From Sipunculus nudus (taxonomy: Eukaryota > Annelida > Sipuncula > Golfingiida > Sipunculidae): a stretch of DNA of 64,000 nt. Positions 11,135-24,100 of the stretch are shown one piece after another. The DNA lies in contig CM049306.1 in assembly GCA_026874595.1 (NCBI GenBank), forward strand, positions 81,370,142 through 81,434,141. The letters are read 5' to 3'. The notes below the pieces were generated by a model. It made no database searches. It saw nothing but the letters and a program-made list of their open reading frames with translations, and had not been told where the DNA came from. Position numbers and translations under genes: made by a program. Each line of letters starts with the position of its first letter. Position 1 is the first letter of the stretch.

Positions 11135-11300
11135 GATTGGGAACTCCCCTTGCATTGTCACATGAGGGAATCCCGAGTTTTACATTAAAGTCGCCCGCGT
11201 TCGCAATCGGCCTTTCGGAGCGAAGCTGACTAGTGCCCTTCTATATTTCAGAGACATCAAATAGTTGGGTACAGGTCTACCAGGATCCCAGAAGGTGTTA
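11135..11300 (-). promoter_or_regulatory. Probable 5' UTR/promoter region of WASHC4
   Basis: Directly upstream of the start codon is a short CpG-bearing stretch (GTCGCCCGCGTTCGC around 11190) that stands out from the AT-rich surroundings. No TATA box at a convincing distance was seen. Transcript start unknown. Confidence 0.35.
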
Positions 11301-11654
11301 CGACGAGCACATTCTCACATATTAAATAGATCTCTATTTGTTACATGAAAGATTTTTTTTCTTTTATGGCAATATTACCGTTGATGCAGGTATAAAAAAA
11401 ATTGTAACGTCTTGACCGTTGAGATTGAAATGATAATAAATTAATATTATTTTTTTTCCACCATAGACCCACTGGTATAAATATTTACCATTCGATTAAT
11501 TAAGACGTTTATCCGTATTGCCCATGATTTTAAATAATTAACTAAACAGGCCTTCTTAAAACCAATAGAATGGGAAAATTTAAGAATATAAACTGAAGAC
11601 CACTGAGGATAGACTACGCTGTATTTGATTCGATAAAAGACTAACGTATTCTAT

Positions 11655-12720
11655 TTTAAAGCTAATTAACTGCCACCATCAATTCTGGAATTGATAATCA
11701 ACAGAAATTTTTATACTTTGTGCTTAAGGTTGATTCATGTTAGAAATCAAACTGATCAAGGGAGGTCACCATGCATTGTGCATTGGTAAGATATGACTTG
11801 TAAACAAGACGGTGGTCAACTGGTTTTATGATGGACTGAAGAAAAATCAGTTAAAGAATATGATATAAGCTTATACGTACAGAATTGCAATTAAGTATAA
11901 TTTGAAAACTTTTGTTGATAAATTAAAGTAGCCATCAACATCATTTTTTGATGAAATAAAGAAATTTTATTATGAAAACAGAAAACTATATGGTCAAAAA
12001 TTATATATAATGAAAAAAATAAATAACTGGCGAAAATGACCAGAATACATCACTCCTCTGCAGGAATAAAATAAAATTGACAAAATCTAGAATTGATTTC
12101 TTATTTTACATTGGCCTATGAATCACTTATACTATATGATAAATTATCACCTACAAAAAATATGGGGTCACCACAGATCTAGGCAGTCAAACACTAGTTT
12201 CTGTATTTCAAGAATACAAAAAAAATGCATAAAAATGATGCATATATCTATAAAAGTAGTTTCCCTTAGAATGATGAAATATGAAATCCTGAGATAAGTG
12301 ATTATGCAGGAGTGGTATCGAATACAGGGTTGTGTGGAGAGCTATTCATTAAGCAGCAGTCGGCAATTACTTATCCATCTGCTACCTCAATTTTTTTTCC
12401 TAATTTTAAGTAAAGTAGCGATTCTATGATATATAGTGCTACATTAATTTGTGGTCCTAACTAATAGCTAAAACATAAAATTTAGATTCATTTGAAGATT
12501 ATGGTTTAACCAGTTCCAATAAAAATTAAAACTTTGAACAGTAACTGGATAAACCATTAGGGCTATTAAATCGGAACATGTTGAAAACTGGACCTCTGTA
12601 CCCCGTACAATGCATGATGATTTTGGTCCGGTCATGTTATACGGTACGTTCATTGGCCTTCTATGAGACCATTCCGAAAACCGCAATAAACGCTGGGAAT
12701 TGGGAATATTTTACGTTTTA
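11655..12720 (+). repeat. Dispersed repeat D, copy 1 (empty hAT site)
   Basis: Homologous to 49319-50980. It has a single GTGCTTAA near 11721-11728, where copy 2 carries a 1,012-bp insertion. About 430 bp (roughly 12155-12590) is present here but absent from copy 2. The right side runs into the hairpin-ended element at 12840-12918. No coding capacity was recognised. Confidence 0.75.
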
Positions 12721-12839
12721 AATCTAGTACACAGTTATAGTCGCAAAGACTCAGTTTTCGGCTTGGTAGATCTTGGGGACATCTAACATTATGCCAAATT
12801 TTGGATTCCTAGGTCTTACGGTTTCAAAACGTGCCACAT

Positions 12840-12918
12840 CTACGAACAGACGGACGGACGGACAGACGACGGACAATGGACCACGACTATAGCTCAGATA
12901 ACTAAGTCAGCTGAGCTA
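12840..12918 (+). repeat. ACGG/ACAG tract and terminal hairpin of a pearl/HINE-like element
   Basis: A GACGGACGGACGGACAGACG tract is followed by a hairpin at 12890-12918 (TAGCTCAG...CTGAGCTA), the same right-end structure as at 837-868 and 33987-34017. The core is a single divergent segment, about 12720-12840. Confidence 0.65.
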
Positions 12919-15900
12919 AAAATGGCTGGCTAAGAACAATGATGATGGCTTAGTGAACAATGTTGTGGCTGGCTAGCCGGCTGACCCGTAAATATGAGGC
13001 AAATATTTAATAGATAAAATGTTGTCTCAGTCTAATGCAATTATATTTATATGTACAATAATATAAACAAACTTAACGGATATTTTTACAAGGTAATTAC
13101 CCTTTGGATAAATTAATTTTATTCAATATCACGCCAGGCGTGTACAAGGACAGTGAGTGGTTACGTGAAGGATGGGCGTTCCCCCGTTGTATTTTCAGAT
13201 CTGAAAGTATAGCGTGTTTTGGTGAAGCTGAGCGCTTATTTGATCAAATAAAAATTGTAATGATTTTCCTCATTTCATTCACAGACGTTGGGTACACATG
13301 AATTACTTTATATCAACAGATATAACGTTACATTGCTAAAAGCATCTTGGAAAATCGAAGGTTTCAATTCAGCTATTGAGATATATAGATATCATTGTTT
13401 GCATCCGCTGAGCAACTTTTTTCGTGCGCTCACTTGCATGACAGATCAACCAAATAATCGTTTTTCGTGTGCCGAACTTAAAGTGCCATGGCTTGACGTA
13501 CTGTTTGCTTCTTTTTTTAACTGTTTCACATGGGGGTATGTGAAAGAGTAGGAAATTTTGTCAATATATATATATATATATAGTGTACAGAAAGTCACGC
13601 TTTACCCGCAAGTGTCTCTAAATAAATCAAAACATTTGGTTATAATCTGTCATTTGAGGAGGGAGTGAGGTGACATAATCGTACAAAATGGAACCCCAGT
13701 CAAAGAGTTTTTAAAATAATCATCAACATTTGATTTTACTTAAAACACATATTGTGAATGCTTCTTGATGTAATGTGAACAGACCAACTCAGCCACAACA
13801 ACGAAATCCCTGATTCCATTTTGCCTAGAGATCGACATGTTTTTTTCCTGCGCTGATCTTTCCCGGTAATTTGTCATGTGTCTCAATTGAAATAGGAATA
13901 CTCTCACGAATTTTCGCAGGTGTCAGCCTCAATCATCCTCGTGACCTCGGTGACCCTTGATATGTTCATGCGGCAACGTGTTTGTCTGTGGTTGAAGCAG
14001 CCTTACATATGTGACTAATGTACCTCCACCGATCCCTATCCGTCTTGACGGAGACGAAGTCTGGTGTGAGGTTGATTTAGAAGTGAAATAGAGTTGCTTG
14101 AAGTTCTTGTAAATTTAACAAATATTGTTAACATTTTTTAACAAATATAGTTCTGCATGTTGAATAATTGCAGAAGTTTATAGTAGAGCTATATTGCCAA
14201 ATCCTTGCAATCCGCTACAGATGTTGCTAGTGATGTCTCTGGCTGTGTACTGCTGGGCGAATTCAGGACAAATCATGACTTAGCTATTTGCATTGAAGAA
14301 TAAAAAGAAGCAAACCCAACAGGGATGGTGGTGCCTCTCCGTTAAATGCCATCCCACCGCTAAAAATGAAGTGGGCCGGTGATTTATTTCACAGAGATGA
14401 AAGTGATTGTGCTTTGACTCTTTGAAGCTTGGACTCCATCCGTGGAGGACTCTTCCAAATTCTAATTTCACAAAGGAGACAATAAAACCTGAAACAATTC
14501 TGAACAATAAAAATGTTCTTTTATCAGACATAGCGCTACATCACCCACGGATTAACGTGATCGTGATCAGCGGCAAAATATCGGCGATGAAACATGCTGC
14601 TTGTCGGTAGCTTCTCCTGACAAGTATCTCAATCTGCACTTATAATCTTGAGAATCTTGCTCTAAAAGGGATCTAACTAACTTAAGACACTTACATCCTA
14701 GATAAGCAGACATGTTTCGTACCTTTTTTTTTAAAACTGCATTTATTATCTAATTTGAATGCCACTTCCCGCAGTGACTAATCCCTTTGTCTGGTCTTTT
14801 TGAATACTGGATCAATGAAGATGGAAACCAAAGAATGTCCAAGCATGTAACCCTTCAGTACAGATGCAATGATCATTGAAGGATCAGAAGCCTATCAGCG
14901 ATAAAAATGTTGATGCTCTAACCAAGAAGTTAGCTTTACCGGCCGTGTAAGCAAATTTCCAGATACTTCTTCGGATCTCAGCTGAATAGGGGCCATTTTG
15001 TCAAATCCTGTAAAATACGTACTTCTCCGCCTTTTTCCAAAGGTGTCTCTTAATGTTTTAAAGCAGGTGGCGAAGAGCTCATCTGCTGAGGTTTAAATCA
15101 GTTCTTTTCACACATCATAAGATTGTGTTAGCAGCTCTGAACTCTTTTGTGTAGGCCTACTGCTGTTTACCCTTATTATTTTTACAAAAACTACAACATT
15201 TTAGGAGGATACAGGACTTGAATGTTCGCACTGCTTTCCTCTAACTCCGCTGCAATTTCTTGGGGGAAAATATGCTTATCAGTATGAAAATGGTGGAAGA
15301 TTTTTCTGATGTCTTTATTATAAATCTGCCAGGAGGTTTATTATTTGCTGCCGTTGTTTCGTCTGCATTAAGATTTATGTATAACGTTATGAATATATTT
15401 TGATGTAATTTATATAGGATTATGGTGAAACCCTTTGGACAACCTGGTAATCTGGATAATGACACCAGGTTTTTCTTTAAACAGTTGTTTGCTATAACGC
15501 GAGATTGTGAAATAGATTCGTCTTGGAGTTAGGTGAGACCGTTGTCATTCTCCAGAATTAGTGAAAACGTACCTCAGTTACAAATTACCGAACGTTTTCA
15601 TCCCTTGCAATGTGCAAAAGGTTTGACTTAATTGAAGCCGCCTTTTGCTCTGCGTTAAAAGCTGACCTGTGATGCAACAATAATTGGTGAACCTTAAAAA
15701 CATATTACTCTCGTGTTGATTCCATGTATTTCCTGCACTAACTTACCACAGGCCCTATCATTATCACGATGCTGGTAACTGCGGATCTGGTGATTCAGAA
15801 TGATGGTGGAGGTGTGCGGTCTCTAGATGGTTCCTGATCTTAATAATTTTGTAATGTGAGGTGGTAGTAAGCAATGCAGTTTGGTGAGTGGTCATTAGTA

Positions 15901-16848
15901 TTTTCATTCTTTGTATACTGGGCGATGATGCAAACTTGTAGTTTGAGTCATGACAGATTTCATATTTTTTTAATTAATACCTTTTAGTAATATTCTTTCA
16001 TAACGAAAATTATGATGCTGACATACTTCCATGATAAGATTTAACATTTCAATAAATGTGTGCATAATTAAAAGTTAATCTTCATGGGGGTCTGTAGCAA
16101 AATGTGTACAGATTTTGGCTTGTCATCAAAACCTTTCTGAAAGGACTTGATATATGCAACAATAAAATCACGAGTGACTTCGAACATTAAAGATGGTCAC
16201 GAACTCCCCTCTGGAGCATAAACTATTCACAAAATGTTCTAGATCTCTTCTCAGTTGATTTCAGACTTTAAGTTTAGTTTTAAAATTAAGTAACAAACGC
16301 CACTTTGCCCAAGATGCCAGATCAGCTAATGTTGATAATGCTCAGTTGCATTGAAAGCAGTGTACCTGGATTAAAGCGGCACCTACCCTCACCGAACGGA
16401 CTTAAAGTGGTGCTTCACGAGTTGATCAAAGCTTTGTTTCTGGTCCGCGCTGCCTCTTTCATGAACATTCTTTTCTTCAGATATCAAGGGTTCATTAATG
16501 TCTAATGTATTATGTTGTAGCTTTGTTCTAGAGGAACCCGTGATAGAGTTGTTGATCCATGACGAACATTAGCAGTGCTTATACAAGGGAAAGTTTAGAT
16601 ATAGGACCTAGTCGTGGTTATCAATGTAGCCTCCGACCACAGTATCTAGTTTGCAAAGTATTCCAACATGATTTCCCATAAAGTTGACTAACTGAGCCCT
16701 TTTTACAATGATCCAGTATGTATTCATGTTCTAAAATAAGATATAATATGACGCCCTCCACGCCTCCCTTCCATTCACCAATGTCCAGGTCGTCTCTGAT
16801 GCCATTATAGTATCGTGTTACTCAGAGACAAAAGAGAAACTGAGTTTT
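12919..16848. other. Intergenic sequence, no gene recognised
   Basis: About 3.9 kb upstream of WASHC4. Short open frames occur on both strands, but none shows splice structure or a recognisable motif. It contains a (TA)n tract at about 13563-13582 and a 162-bp segment (16133-16294) that recurs at 27147-27299. Confidence 0.5.
16133..16294 (+). repeat. Dispersed repeat, copy 1 (second copy 27147-27299)
   Basis: Both copies share CTGAAAGGACTTGATATA near the left and TGTTCTAGATCTCTTCTCAG near the right, with scattered differences. Same orientation. Family unknown. Confidence 0.7.
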
Positions 16849-19600
16849 TAGCTCAGCTGACTGAAAGTCATCTGAGCTATAGCGATCACTCTTTGTCCGT
16901 CGTCCGTCTATCCGTCTGTCCGTCTGTCCGTCTGTCCGTCCGTTAACCAGGCACAAATCGTAACCGCTGGACCTAGAACCTTGTAACTTGGGATTCTGAG
17001 AGGTCCATAAAAAATCTCCTTGGAAACCAGAAATTAGGTCTCTGTTACCCATATCCTTCGAGCTATGTGGCCCCAAAGTACCCCCCAGAAAAGTCAAAAA
17101 TTTCATACAAAAACTTCAATATCTCATTAACTACATGACTGATGGTCATGATTTTTGGCATACATATTGATCATGAGATGTTACATCACTTCCTGCAGAC
17201 TGGTGGCGCCACCTGTATTTTTCGATTTTTTACGAATTTTTTTCTCTATTTTTGAGACCTTTAAAAATGTGAACATCTGTTAACAAGGCACAAATCATAA
17301 AGACTGGACTTAGAATCTTAATTCTTGACACACTGAGAGGTCCATGAAAAATCTCCTAGGAAACCAGAAATTAGGTCTCTGTTACCCATATCCTTTGAGC
17401 TATCGGGCCCCAAAGTACCCCCCAGAATAGTAAAAAATTTCATACAAAAACTTCAATATCTCAATAACTACATCACTGATGGTCTTCATTTTTGGCATAC
17501 GTATTGATCATGAGATGTTCGATCAGTTCCTGCAGACTGGTGGCGCTACCTGTACCGTTTGATTTTTTACGTTTTTTTCCTCTATTTTTGAGACCTTTGA
17601 GGATGCTGTCATCTGTTAGCGTGGCACAAATCGTAACGACTGGACCTAGAATCTTCATTTTCGACACACTGAGAGACCTATGAAAAGTCTCCATGGAAAC
17701 CAGAAATTAGGTCTCTGTTACCCATATCCTTCGAGCTATGGGGCCCAAAATTACCCCCCAGAATAGTCAAAAATTTCATACAAAAACTTCAATATCTCAT
17801 TAACTACATCACTGATGGTCATGATTTTCGACATACATATTGATCATGAGATGTTTCATCAGTTTGTGCAGACTGGTGGCGCCACCTGTATTTTTCAATG
17901 TTCACGAATTGTTTTCTCCATTTTTGAGACCTTTAAGGATGTAGTTATCTGTCAACAGGGTACAAATCGTAACGACTGGACCTAGAATCTTCGTTCTTGA
18001 CACACAGGGAGACCCATGATAAGTCTCCATGGAAACCTGAAATTTGGTCTCTGTTACCCATATCCTTCGAGCTATGTGGCCCCAAAGTACCCCCCAGAAA
18101 AGTCAAAAATTTCATACAAAAACTTCAATATCTCATTAACTACTTGACTGATGGTCATTATTTTTGGCAGACATATTGATCATGAGATGTTACATCACTT
18201 CCTGCAGACTGGTGGCGCCACCTGTATTTTTCGATTTTTTACGAATTTTTTTCTCTATTTTTGAGACCTTTAAAAATGTGAACATCTGTTAACAAGGCAC
18301 AAATCATAAAGACTGGACTTAGAATCTTAATTCTTGACACACTGAGAGGTCCATGAAAAATCTCCTAGGAAACCAGAAATTAGGTCTCTGTTACCCATAT
18401 CCTTTGAGCTACGGGGCCCAAAATTACCCCCCAGAATAGTCAAAAATTTCATACAAAAAATTCAATATCTCATTAACTACATCACTGATGGTCATGATTT
18501 TCGACATACATATTGATCATGAGTTTTTTCATCAGTTTGTGCAGACTGGTGGCGCCACCTGTATTTTTCAATGTTCACGAATTGTTTTCTCCATTTTTGA
18601 GACCTTTAAGGATGTAGTTATCTGTCAACAGGGTACAAATCGTAACGACTGGACCTAGAATCTTCGTTCTTGACACACAGGGAGACCCATGATAAGTCTC
18701 CATGGAAACCTGAAATTTGGTCTCTGTTACCCATATCCTTTGAGCTATGGCACTCCAAAAGTACAGCTCAGAATAATGGAAAATTTGATACAAAAGCTAA
18801 AGTATCTGAACAACTAATGCAGAGATAACCATAATTGTTTGCATGGATATTGATCATGGAGTGTTTCATAAGTTTCTGCAGACTGGTGGCACCACCTGTA
18901 TTTGTTCGTTTTTTTTTTTTACGAAATTTTTCTGTATTTTTGAGACCTTTAAAGATATGAACATCTGTTAACAGGGCACAAATCATAAAAACTGGACCAA
19001 GAATCTTCATTCTTGACACACAGGGAGACCCATGAAAAGTCTCCATGGAAACTTGAAATTAGGTCTCTGTTACCCATATTCTTTAAGCTGTATGGGTCCA
19101 AAATACCCCCCCCCCCCCCTCCCATGAATAATGGAAAATTTGATACAAAAACTGCAGTATTTCAATAACTACAACACTGATGGTCATGATTTTCGGCATA
19201 CATATTGATCATGAGCTGTTCCATCAGTTTCTGCAGACTGGGTGTGCCACCTCTATTTTTTTTCAAATTTTTACGAATTTTTTTCTTTTTTTTGAGACCT
19301 TTAAAGATGTGGTTATCTGTCAACAGGATACAAATCGCAACAACTGGACCTAGAATCTTCATTCTTGTCATGCAAGGAGGCCCATGAAAGGTGCCTGTGG
19401 AAACTTGAAATTAGGTCTCTGTTACCCATAACCTTCAAGCTATAGGACTCCGAAGTATCCCTCAGAATAATGGACAATTTGATACAAAAACTGAAGTATC
19501 TGAACAACTAATGCAGAGATCACCATGATTTTTTGCATGGATATTGACCATTAAGTGTTTTTATTAGTTTCTGCAGACTGGTGGAGCCACCTGTATTTTT
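16849..19600 (-). repeat. 336-bp tandem array with terminal hairpin and GTCCGTCT tract
   Basis: A hairpin at 16849-16879 (TAGCTCAGCTGACT/GAA/complement) is followed by a CCGTCTGTCCGTC tract (about 16895-16942), then about eight core units. The GCACAAATC-type landmark lies at 16951, 17288, 17624, 17960, 18297, 18633, 18976 and 19327, spacings of 336-351 bp. Each unit ends with the palindrome GGTGGCGCCACC or a variant. A reverse-oriented relative is at 32640-34017. Short open frames here are repeat artefacts. The array is cut off at 19600, where a different element begins. Confidence 0.85.
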
Positions 19601-20660
19601 GTATCCGCCAAAACGAAGTTTTGCGGATACTATGTTTTTGACCGAGTTCCTCCGCCGTGGCGGCGTTCATTTCCAGAGAGCTCCTCAGAGACTAATGGAC
19701 CGATTTTTCCCAAACCTACACCTATTATCGGGTCACATGTGAACTGGTGCCTAACCAATTTGCATTGACCTCTGACCTTTCCTCTCTATCCAGTGTCCAT
19801 TTGTGGGTCTGTTTCCACTCATAAACCCTCATATCTTGGGAACCGTTTGACCGATCAGGAAATAAAATTGATACAAATGTAGCCCTTGGATTGCTTTATA
19901 ACATACACAAAAAATGGTGGCGCCACCTGTAACCATGTTTGCACAGTGTCCATCTGTTCATCTGCCTTGGGTTAAAATCACTCATATCTCTGCAGTGAAT
20001 TGACTAATTCACCTGAAATTCGTCATGTGTATACATCCAGGATAGCTTTCTTGATTTTATGACAGGTGGCGCCACCTATGTTCACGTTCATGCTGATGAC
20101 ATCCAAGCTTATATCTCGGGAACCGTTTGACCGATCAGGAAATAAAATTTATACAAATGTAGCCCTTTGATAGCTCTGTAACATACAAAAAAAATGGTGG
20201 CGCCACCTGTAACAATGTTTGCACAGCGTCTGTCTGTTAGTCTGCCGTGGCCTAAAATTACTCATTTCTCTGTAGTGGTTCGACATAACTGCCTAAAATT
20301 TTGCAGGTTTATACATCGTGGACAGCTTTCTTGATTTTATGACAGGTGGCGCCACCTACATTCTAGTTAACGCTGGACACATCCAACCTCATATCTCAGG
20401 AACCATTTGACCGATTGGGCCAAAATTGTGCATGTGTTTAGATCTCACATAGGTCTTTATCATACACAAAACTGGAGGGGTTACCTGCAAAGATTTTTGC
20501 ACGGTGTTTGTCTGTTTGTCTGCCATGGGCAAAAATCGCTCATATACATGTAGTGGTTTGACTTTTCTGCCTAAAATTTTGCAGGTGTATACAACCTGGA
20601 CAGATTTCTGGATTTGTGGTAGGTGGCACAACCTACATACACATTTAGGCTGCAGACATC
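19601..20660 (+). repeat. 280-bp tandem array with terminal hairpin
   Basis: It starts with a 30-bp hairpin (19601-19630, GTATCCGC..AAAAC/GAA/GTTTTGCGGATAC). The landmark ATATCTCGGGAACCGTTTGA recurs at 19831, 20111 and 20391, exactly 280 bp apart. Each unit carries two GGTGGCGCCACC-type palindromes. Sequence resembling the 336-bp core (TTTTTCTCTATTTTTGAGA) reappears near 20790, so this element may be nested in that array. Nothing else was recognised from 20661 to 20976. Confidence 0.75.
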
Positions 20661-20976
20661 CATGCTAATATGCAACATACCTCACTCTATTTCCCCTTGC
20701 CACTCAATCCATGCCTCACTATCCGATTTTGGCAGATACATGTAGTCACTTGTCGGTTACCCGTATTCTAGTTTTAAAAGTTTACACATTTTTCTCTATT
20801 TTTGAGATATATAAATACAGACTAAATCTTGGCCTGTTGGTTAATCTGTTTGATGCTTCAGTTGAATGGGTATATACTACCATTCTGGTGATAAAATTTC
20901 CTTTTGTGAATCTCTTCCCAGTCAGCTGAGCGTCATGACCCATGGGTCACTTGTTAGATATACCGTTCACCATATG

Positions 20977-21169
20977 TGATTTGTATTCGTATTAAGTAAT
21001 GTGTCGAGGTATCTAGTGGAACTATATTTCAGCGGACTTAGTAGTGGTGCGGCGGCTCGCCCTATGATATGTACGAGTGATATGGCTGGAATAAAGTTGT
21101 TCGGTTGTCCTCCATATTTGTGCGTGTTTTATTTGCAACGGCACCTCAAAATCCTCCAAATACCCGACA
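20977..21169 (+). repeat. 5' LTR
   Basis: A 193-bp LTR with TG..CA ends and an AATAAA at 21090-21095. Confidence 0.96.
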
Positions 21170-21172
21170 GTC

Positions 21173-21187
21173 TGGCGACGAAGATGG
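21173..21187 (+). other. Putative tRNA primer-binding site
   Basis: TGGCGACGAAGATGG begins three bases after the 5' LTR, where a tRNA 3' CCA end would pair. The tRNA species was not determined. Confidence 0.55.
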
Positions 21188-24100
21188 AGAATTCTGAACC
21201 AGAACAAACGGTAGGGACGCAATTGACGCCCGGGCCAGCTCAACAGCGCTTTTTGCAGCCGAGCCAAGGTATGGCACCGTGTTACTTTGACGAGTGGAGG
21301 ACTGGGATTGTTACGTAGAACGTTTTGAGCTATACCTCGTGGCGCAGGGGTTCACATTGGACAGTGAAAGCAATTCGCAGGTAATCGCCCTTTTCCTACA
21401 CTCCCTAGGTACGAAAAATTACGGAGTCATAAGAGACTTGGTCTCACCAGCTAAGCCAAATTCAAAGACTTTCGCAGAACTGAAAGCAATTATGAGGCGA
21501 CATTTGAAGGCGCCCCCTATTGTTGTTGCCGAAAGACGTAAATTCATAAAACGTGACCAAAAGGCAGGCGAGGGTATCGCGGACTACGTAGTAGCACTGA
21601 AACATTTGAGTTTAAACTGCGGGTATGAGGACAAACTTGATGAAAACCTTCGTGATCGTTTTATTAGTGGGCTTACAAGCGAAGCCACGTCTCTTAAACT
21701 GATGGAACGAACTAGAGACCTGCCATCGATGTCATTTCAGTCAGCGGTCGATTTTGCATTGGCCCGAGAAACCACCATAACAGAAACGAAAGAAATAAGG
21801 ACGGGTGAAGCTGAAGATGCAGCAAATGTGAACTATGTTAAGGAGAGAAATCCACATCGGAAAACGGCCAATAGTGGTAATATTAAATGCTACAGGTGTG
21901 GACGTAGCTCGCATACACCAGAGCAGTGCTGGGTTAAGAGTGTGACCTGTAACAGCTGTAAGAAAGTAGGACATATCGCCCGGAAATGCCAGAGCCGTTT
22001 TAACCAGAGGCAGAGTTCGACACGTGGTCGTGGCAGGGGTCGAAAAACACAGGAGCACCAAAAAAGGACACCAAGACCAGTACATCAAGTGGTGGACCTT
22101 GATGATAATACCAGTGACTCTGTTGATAATACCAGTGACTCTGTTGATAATATCAGTGACTCTTGTGATGATAATAGTGCCATTGATTCAAATGATGAAT
22201 GTACTCCATATTCCATTCTAAAGGTTGTGTCAAAAGAGAATGGAAATGCATGTGCTGATGCTATATATGTTACTATGGGTATTGAGCAGGTACAGGTTAA
22301 GATGGAGCTTGATACTGGGTCATCAGTATCAATGATACCTTATGAGATGTATAAAGACAAGTTTTCACATTTGACATTGCATGAGACAAGTAAAATGTTC
22401 TCTAGTTTTACAGGAGAGAAAGTCAAACCTGTAGGTAAATTGGCTGTAAAGGTTAAATACAACAAACAACACAAGAATTTGTGTCTGTATGTGGTTAAAC
22501 ACACTAAGCATGCCTTGCTAGGTAGGAAATGGCTATATGCCATCCGGCTCAACTGGAAACAGTTAGATTTCTCAGAGGTAAGTTCAGATAGCTCGTCAGA
22601 GGTTGTAAACAAGATTGAGATGACGAGGAAACTTGATAGAATATTGGATAAGCATGCAGCCTTGTTTGATGGCAAGCTGGGTAAATTGAAAGGTATCAAG
22701 GCAAGCATCTCTATTGTGGAGGATGCTCAGCCAGTAACAACCAGACCATACAGGGTTCCTTATTCAATGAGGACTCCGGTAGAACAGGAATTAACTAGAT
22801 TGGAAAATTGTGGGGTGTTGACTCCTATAACACACAGTGAATGGAGCACAGGAGTGTTAGCTGTGCCGAAAAAGGATGGTACAGTCAGGCTATGTGGCAA
22901 TTATAAAACTACAGTAAACCCGGTAATTGTACCAGTGGCGCCCCCTAGCATAAACGTGGAAGACATCCTGGCTAATTTAGCCGGTGGTGTCTCCTTTTCT
23001 AAACTAGATCTAGCTCATGCATATAACCAGATGGAGTTAGACGAAGAGTCCAAGAGGTACCTTGTTCTCTCAACGCATAAAGGGCTATTCCAACAAAACA
23101 GATTAGTGTTCGGCATAACCACAGCACCTGCTATCTGGCAGAAGACTATCGAGCAGGTACTGCAGGGTCTACCTGGTGTACAGGTATATTTGGATGACAT
23201 ACTAGTTACAGGTTGTTCAGAGGAGGAACACGTGTCAAATTTAGACATAGTTTTACAGAGGTTAGGTGAATATGGATTGAAGCTCAAGAGGAGCAAGTGT
23301 GACTTCATGTGCCAATCGGTTGAGTACCTTGGTCATGTGATAGATAGACATGGTGTACACAAGTCTCCCTCAAAGGTAGAAGAGATTAGTAATATGCCTC
23401 CCCCTAAAGACTTGTCTGGTCTCAGGTCTTACCTGGGTATGCTGAATTACTATAGGCGGTTTGTGCCAAACCTAGCCAGTGTAATCAAACCTCTCACAGC
23501 AATGCTGGAGAAGGGACAAGCATTTAAATGGTCAGATATTGCTGAGAAGGCTTTTATAGAGTCTAAGCAGATGTTAAAGGACTCTGGGTTTTTAATGCAC
23601 TTCAATCCAGATTTGCCCATTGCTATAGCAACGGATGGTAGTCCAGTAGGTGTAGGCGCCGTCCTTTCACATATCTTACCGAATGGCGAAGAAAGACCGA
23701 TCCAGTTCGCCTCGCGATCTTTGACGAAACCCGAAAGAAATTATCCGCAAATCGAGCGAGAGGCATAAGCCATTCATTTCGCATTGAAGAAGTTTTATAT
23801 GTATATTTATGGGCGGAAATTCACTCTGATTACAGACAACAAACCCTTGACTGTTCTGTTTGGCCCTAGATCAGGTATGCCTACTTTAGCAGCTGAGCGT
23901 ATACAGCGTTGGGCCATGTTCTTAGCCGGTTTTGATTATGAAATTAAATACCGGAAAGCGGAACTTAATGCAAACGCCGATTGCATGTCCAGGCTGCCCG
24001 GTCCAGTCGTGGACATGGCAACTGAACCGTCAATCGCGCACGTTTTTCACATCGATGTTCTGCCATGTTCTCATGACCGTATCCGCAAGACGACTAGGAC

